Assembly (NCBI GenBank): GCA_025358125.1
Contig: JANYKS010000097.1
Location: 62,001-126,000, forward strand
Source: Actinomycetes bacterium
GTDB taxonomy: Bacteria > Actinomycetota > Acidimicrobiia > Acidimicrobiales > Ilumatobacteraceae
DNA: 64,000 bases
Direction of reading: 5' to 3'
Both the position numbers and the translations under genes were made by a program. Positions 60,831 through 64,000 of this stretch are shown here, piece by piece. A model generated the notes under the pieces. It was given only the letters and a program-made list of their open reading frames with translations, did not search any database and had not been told where the DNA came from. The number at the start of each line of letters is the position of its first letter. Within the stretch, counting starts at the first letter, position 1.

Positions 60831-62015
60831 TCATCGCGATGCCCTCTTCATTCCGAGCCCGGCGGTTGCGACGATGTCGCGTTGGATCTCGTTGACTCCC
60901 CCGCCGAAGGTGTTGATCTGGGCCATCCGCCCGGCCTGCTCGACCTCACCGTGCAGGACTGCGCCGGGCGCGCCCTCGCGGAGGTGGCCGAACGGGCCGA
61001 GGATGCCGAGCAGCAGCTTGTAGACCTCGACCGCGCGCTCGGTGCCGAAGACCTTCACCGACGACGAAGCCTGCGGGGTCAGTGTTCCGTCGCTGACCGA
61101 ACGGACGAGCTTCCAGTTCATCAGCTTCAATGCCTCGAGGATGGCCTTGCATTTGGCGAGATCGGCCTGCACCCAGGCGAGATCCAACATCCGCTGGCCA
61201 ACGGCTGGCCCCGACGGTTCTGCCGCGGCCCACGCAACCACATCGTCGTACAGGCGATGGGTGAGCCCCGTCAGCGCAGCGAGACCGACGCGCTCGTGGT
61301 TGAGCTGGGTGGTGATCAGTTGCCAGCCGCGATTGACATCGCTGACGACGTTGTGTTTCGGCACGCGCACATCGCTGTAGTACGTCGCGGTCGTCACGTT
61401 GCCTCCAACGGTGACGATCGGGGTCCACGAGAACCCGGGCGAGTCGGTCGGCACGATGATGATCGAAATGCCCTTGTGCTTGGGAGCATCGGGATCGGTG
61501 CGGCACGCGAGCCAGACGAAGTCGGCCTGGTTCGCTCCGCTCGTGAACACCTTGTTGCCGTTGATCACCCACTCATCGCCGTCGAGCACCGCCGAAGTTC
61601 GCAGCGAGGCGAGATCGGTCCCGGACTCCGGCTCGGTGTAGCCGATCGCGAAGTTCAGTTCGCCGGCGAGGATGCCGGGCAGATAGGCGTCCTTTTGCTC
61701 CTGCGTGCCGTAGGCCATGATCGTCGGGCCGACGGTGTTGATGGTGACGAACGGGAACGGAGCGTGCGCCCGCTGGGCCTCGTCGAACAGGATGAACTGA
61801 TCCGTCGCGAGCCGACCCTGACCTCCGTATTCCTTCGGCCAACCGAGTCCGAGCCAACCGTCCGATCCCATCTGGCGCACGATGCGGCGGAACTCCGGGT
61901 TGCCTTCCCCGTTGTCGCCCAAGCCGTCGCGGACCTCACGGGTGAGCAACTGCTCGAAGTATTCGCGCAGCTCGCGGCGGAGGGATTCCTGCTCTGGGGT
62001 TTCGGCGAGATACAT
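60831..62015 (-). CDS. Acyl-CoA dehydrogenase
   Basis: 394 aa FAD flavoprotein. 'MGSDGWLGLGWPKEYGGQG', 'FAIGYTEPESGTDLASLRT', 'WVINGNKVFTSGANQADF' and C-terminal 'NTFGGGVNEIQRDIVAT' are ACAD blocks. The catalytic Glu in the usual place is uncertain. Divergent from a second ACAD gene, with a perfect inverted repeat between them. Adjacent ACAD pairs in Actinobacteria often form alpha2beta2 enzymes for sterol or branched acyl-CoA; this is a possible analogy. Confidence 0.9.
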   Translation of the reverse strand: MYLAETPEQESLRRELREYFEQLLTREVRDGLGDNGEGNPEFRRIVRQMGSDGWLGLGWPKEYGGQGRLATDQFILFDEAQRAHAPFPFVTINTVGPTIMAYGTQEQKDAYLPGILAGELNFAIGYTEPESGTDLASLRTSAVLDGDEWVINGNKVFTSGANQADFVWLACRTDPDAPKHKGISIIIVPTDSPGFSWTPIVTVGGNVTTATYYSDVRVPKHNVVSDVNRGWQLITTQLNHERVGLAALTGLTHRLYDDVVAWAAAEPSGPAVGQRMLDLAWVQADLAKCKAILEALKLMNWKLVRSVSDGTLTPQASSSVKVFGTERAVEVYKLLLGILGPFGHLREGAPGAVLHGEVEQAGRMAQINTFGGGVNEIQRDIVATAGLGMKRASR

Positions 62016-62045
62016 ACGAAACGCGACGTTAGTGGATGCTACGTT

Positions 62046-62070
62046 AGTTTCTGACGTTGTGTCAGAAACT
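62046..62070. promoter_or_regulatory. Perfect 10-bp inverted repeat, probable TetR-type operator
   Basis: AGTTTCTGAC-GTTGT-GTCAGAAACT between the two divergent ACAD genes, 31 bp from the minus start and 65 bp before GTG 62135. Symmetric arms of this length with a 5-bp spacer suit TetR-family regulators of fatty-acid or sterol genes. No TetR gene is in the window. Confidence 0.6.
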
Positions 62071-62134
62071 TTGTCCTGCACGGTCTTGACGGCGTTTGCC
62101 ACAGCTTTTCAGAACGAACAGACGAGGGGTCATC

Positions 62135-62203
62135 GTGTCCGGGCATCTCCAGGACGAAGTCGTTGTCATCACGGGATCGGGGCGCGGCGGCGGCCGCCAA
62201 CCA
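62135..62203 (+). pseudogene. SDR N-terminal remnant in front of acyl-CoA dehydrogenase
   Basis: GTG opens 'SGHLQDEVVVITGSGRGGGR', the beta1/glycine-rich loop of an SDR (T-G-x3-G-x-G intact), then frays. It is in frame with the acyl-CoA dehydrogenase ATG at 62219. GAGGGG stands upstream, so translation could start here and make a fusion with a 28-residue leader. Confidence 0.6.
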
Positions 62204-62218
62204 AGCCCGCAACGCCTG

Positions 62219-63394
62219 ATGCCCGACCTGTCAGCGCTGTCCGACGTGGCGTTCCGCGAGCACGTCAGGGCCTGGCTCGCGGATCATGTCGTCGGCGACT
62301 TTGCCGAGCTGAAGGGTCGCGGCGGACCAGGGGACGAAGAAGTCGGCTTCGAGGTCCGGGTCGCGTGGGAGAAAGAGCTCGGCGCCGCCGGCTGGATCGG
62401 TCTCGGCTGGCCGGAATCGCACGGTGGCCGGGGCGCCAGCGTTGCCAAACAGATCATCTGGGCCGAGGAGTACACCAGGGCTCAGGCCCCGGCCCGGGTC
62501 AATCACATGGGTGAGAACCTGCTTGCGCCGACCCTGATCGAGTACGGTACGACGAAGCAGTGCGAACGGTTCCTGGCGGGAATCCTCCAGGGCACCGAGC
62601 GGTGGTGCCAGGGTTACAGCGAGCCCGACGCCGGCAGCGATCTCGCCAACGTACAGACCAAGGCCGCGCTCGTCGCGAACGACTCCGGCGGTGAGGACTG
62701 GGTGCTCAACGGCCAGAAGGTGTGGACCTCGCTCGCCCACGTCAGTCACTGGTGCTTCGTCGTCGCGAGGACGGAGCCGGGCTCGGCGCGGCATCGGGGT
62801 CTGTCGTTCCTGCTGGTACCGATGGCTCAGGCGGGCGTCGGAACCCGCATCATCCGCCAGATCACCGGCGGTGGAGAGTTCAACGAGACGTTCTTCACCG
62901 ACGCGCGCACGGGCGGCGACATGGTCATCGGCGCGCCAGGCGACGGCTGGCGGGTGGCGATGGGCCTGCTCGCGTTCGAACGGGGGATCTCCACCCTGGC
63001 CCAGCAGGTCGGCTTCGAACGCGAGCTGCAGTCCACAATCGGGCTCGCCCGTCGGTTCGGCGTGATCGGCGACGCGGTCGTCCGCCAGCGTCTGGCGAAG
63101 GCCCACACCGGATTGCAACTGATGCGTTGGAACGCGTTGCGGTCGATGGGTTCCGGCGTGCCGGGTCCGGAGGCGAGCATCGCCAAGCTGTTCTGGGGCA
63201 ACTGGCACCGCGATCTCGGCGAACTGATGGTGAATCTGATGGGACCGAGCGGGCAGGCGGGCAGCGGCGAGATGACGCTCGAGCACAAGCTGTTCCTCTT
63301 CACGCGCAGCGACACCATCTACGGTGGCAGCAACGAAATCCAGCGCAACGTGATCGGCGAGCGCGTGCTCGGCCTGCCAAAGGAACCGCAATGA
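62219..63394 (+). CDS. Acyl-CoA dehydrogenase
   Basis: 391 aa from ATG 62219. 'ELGAAGWIGLGWPESHGGRG', 'WCQGYSEPDAGSDLANVQTK', 'WVLNGQKVWTSLAHVSHWC' and 'SNEIQRNVIGERVLGLP' are ACAD blocks. The usable frame extends upstream through an SDR remnant to GTG 62135. The stop overlaps the next SDR start (ATGA), so the two are coupled. Operon with an SDR suggests beta-oxidation of a ring or sterol side chain. Confidence 0.9.
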   Translation: MPDLSALSDVAFREHVRAWLADHVVGDFAELKGRGGPGDEEVGFEVRVAWEKELGAAGWIGLGWPESHGGRGASVAKQIIWAEEYTRAQAPARVNHMGENLLAPTLIEYGTTKQCERFLAGILQGTERWCQGYSEPDAGSDLANVQTKAALVANDSGGEDWVLNGQKVWTSLAHVSHWCFVVARTEPGSARHRGLSFLLVPMAQAGVGTRIIRQITGGGEFNETFFTDARTGGDMVIGAPGDGWRVAMGLLAFERGISTLAQQVGFERELQSTIGLARRFGVIGDAVVRQRLAKAHTGLQLMRWNALRSMGSGVPGPEASIAKLFWGNWHRDLGELMVNLMGPSGQAGSGEMTLEHKLFLFTRSDTIYGGSNEIQRNVIGERVLGLPKEPQ

Positions 63395-64000
63395 GTCCAG
63401 TCGCACCCATGTACGTTCCCGGCCACGGCCTGCTGGCGGGCAAGCGGGTGCTGATCACGGCGGCCGCTGGCACCGGCATCGGCTTCGCGACGGCGAAGCG
63501 CTGCGTCGAGGAGGGCGCAACGGTCGTCATCAGCGACAAGCACGAGCGCCGCTGCGGCGAGTCCGCAGCCGAACTCGGCGTCGTCGGTATTCGCTGCGAC
63601 GTCACCGACGAAGACTCGGTCCAGGCTCTGATCGCGGCGGCATCTGCTCACCTCGGCGGGATCGACGTGCTGATCAACAATGCCGGCCTCGGGGGCACGG
63701 CCGAACTGCACGAGATGACCGACGCTCAGTGGGGGGCCGTCCTCGACGTCACACTCAGCGGCACGTTCCGCTGCATGCGCGCCGGGCTGAACTACATGTA
63801 CGGACGCGGCAGTGGCGTCATCGTCAACAACGCATCCGTGCTCGGCTGGCGGGCCCAGGCCGGTCAGGCCCACTACGCGGCGGCCAAGGCCGGCGTGATG
63901 GCGCTCACCAGATGCGCCGCGATCGAGGCCGGTCGGCGCGGCGTCCGCGTCAACGCCGTCGCGCCGAGTATTGCGATGCACCCGTTCCTCGCCAAGGTCA
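63391..64000 (+). CDS. Short-chain dehydrogenase/reductase (3' end outside window)
   Basis: 203 residues visible. 'LAGKRVLITAAAGTGIGFATAKRC' has the NAD(P) loop (TAAAGTGIG, a variant of TGxxxGxG), 'DVLINNAGLGG', Ser in 'VIVNNASVLG' and Tyr/Lys in 'HYAAAKAGVMALT'. The catalytic set is complete. Overlaps the preceding ACAD by 4 bp. Substrate unknown; 3-hydroxyacyl-CoA or a steroid alcohol fits the context. Confidence 0.9.
   Translation, partial: MSPVAPMYVPGHGLLAGKRVLITAAAGTGIGFATAKRCVEEGATVVISDKHERRCGESAAELGVVGIRCDVTDEDSVQALIAAASAHLGGIDVLINNAGLGGTAELHEMTDAQWGAVLDVTLSGTFRCMRAGLNYMYGRGSGVIVNNASVLGWRAQAGQAHYAAAKAGVMALTRCAAIEAGRRGVRVNAVAPSIAMHPFLAKV

Overview
The window is high-GC, densely coded DNA from an actinobacterium. 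WhiB, a deazaflavin (F420)-type nitroreductase, a luciferase-like oxidoreductase, DUF4331 and a gene block matching Mycobacterium tuberculosis Rv1822/Rv1826-Rv1832 (pgsA, gcvH, garA, MerR, DUF151, MerR, gcvP) all point that way. The many secreted low-complexity proteins suggest the class Acidimicrobiia (Ilumatobacter-like), but that placement is inference. About twenty genes carry a TAnnnT hexamer 6-8 nt before the start codon and no Shine-Dalgarno, so leaderless mRNAs look common. This pattern was used to choose several starts.

Layout. 1-9.5 kb: a SKI2/HelY helicase cut by the window edge, a stand-alone diacylglycerol-kinase-like C-terminal domain, a zinc-type oxidoreductase, an M20 amidohydrolase, a tandem ThyX-like protein, a small acidic zinc-ribbon operon and a crotonase. 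9.5-17.4 kb: a repeat-rich protein, gamma carbonic anhydrase, PrmA, ribokinase, WhiB, threonine aldolase, an Asn/Arg-hydroxylase-like oxygenase and an RpiR regulator. 17.4-30 kb: an accessory-looking stretch of exported proteins (a signal-peptide protein of 541 aa, a seven-bladed propeller, a lipoprotein, a CAP protein), a PAP2 enzyme, an ABC-2 exporter, a Tat/DUF4331/His-rich operon, a class C-type serine hydrolase and a luciferase-like oxidoreductase.

30-45 kb: after an FKBP, a Ddn-like protein and a thioesterase comes a threonine-to-glycine-to-C1 block. It contains an S1P-lyase-like PLP enzyme, kbl, tdh, a tandem glycine riboswitch and gcvP on the plus strand. On the minus strand lie gcvT, MerR, DUF151, MerR, an FHA protein, gcvH and pgsA. 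Tdh and Kbl convert threonine to glycine plus acetyl-CoA, and GcvPTH oxidises glycine to a C1 unit. Glycine probably acts on gcvP through the riboswitch. Further downstream, folP and a pabB-pabC fusion supply folate, which carries the C1 unit.

45-64 kb: a HIT protein preceded by a 19-codon SDR remnant, folate genes, RlmA, VOC, an SsuABC-type importer, SnoaL, GNAT, a DEAD-box helicase, a DUF2207 membrane protein, a GGDEF-EAL protein, NUDIX, Rid, a DUF1003-like protein, and a divergent acyl-CoA dehydrogenase pair around a perfect inverted repeat, ending in an SDR cut by the window edge.

The most unusual features are these: the ThyX-like protein whose two halves keep complementary parts of the ThyX active site; SDR N-terminal remnants in front of two unrelated genes; an Ala/Gly/Val repeat expansion inside glycine decarboxylase, part of a wider set of in-frame 15-bp (or 30-bp) repeats; a 63-bp intergenic satellite; and the Tat/DUF4331/His-rich operon. 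No tRNA, rRNA, CRISPR array or transposase was seen.
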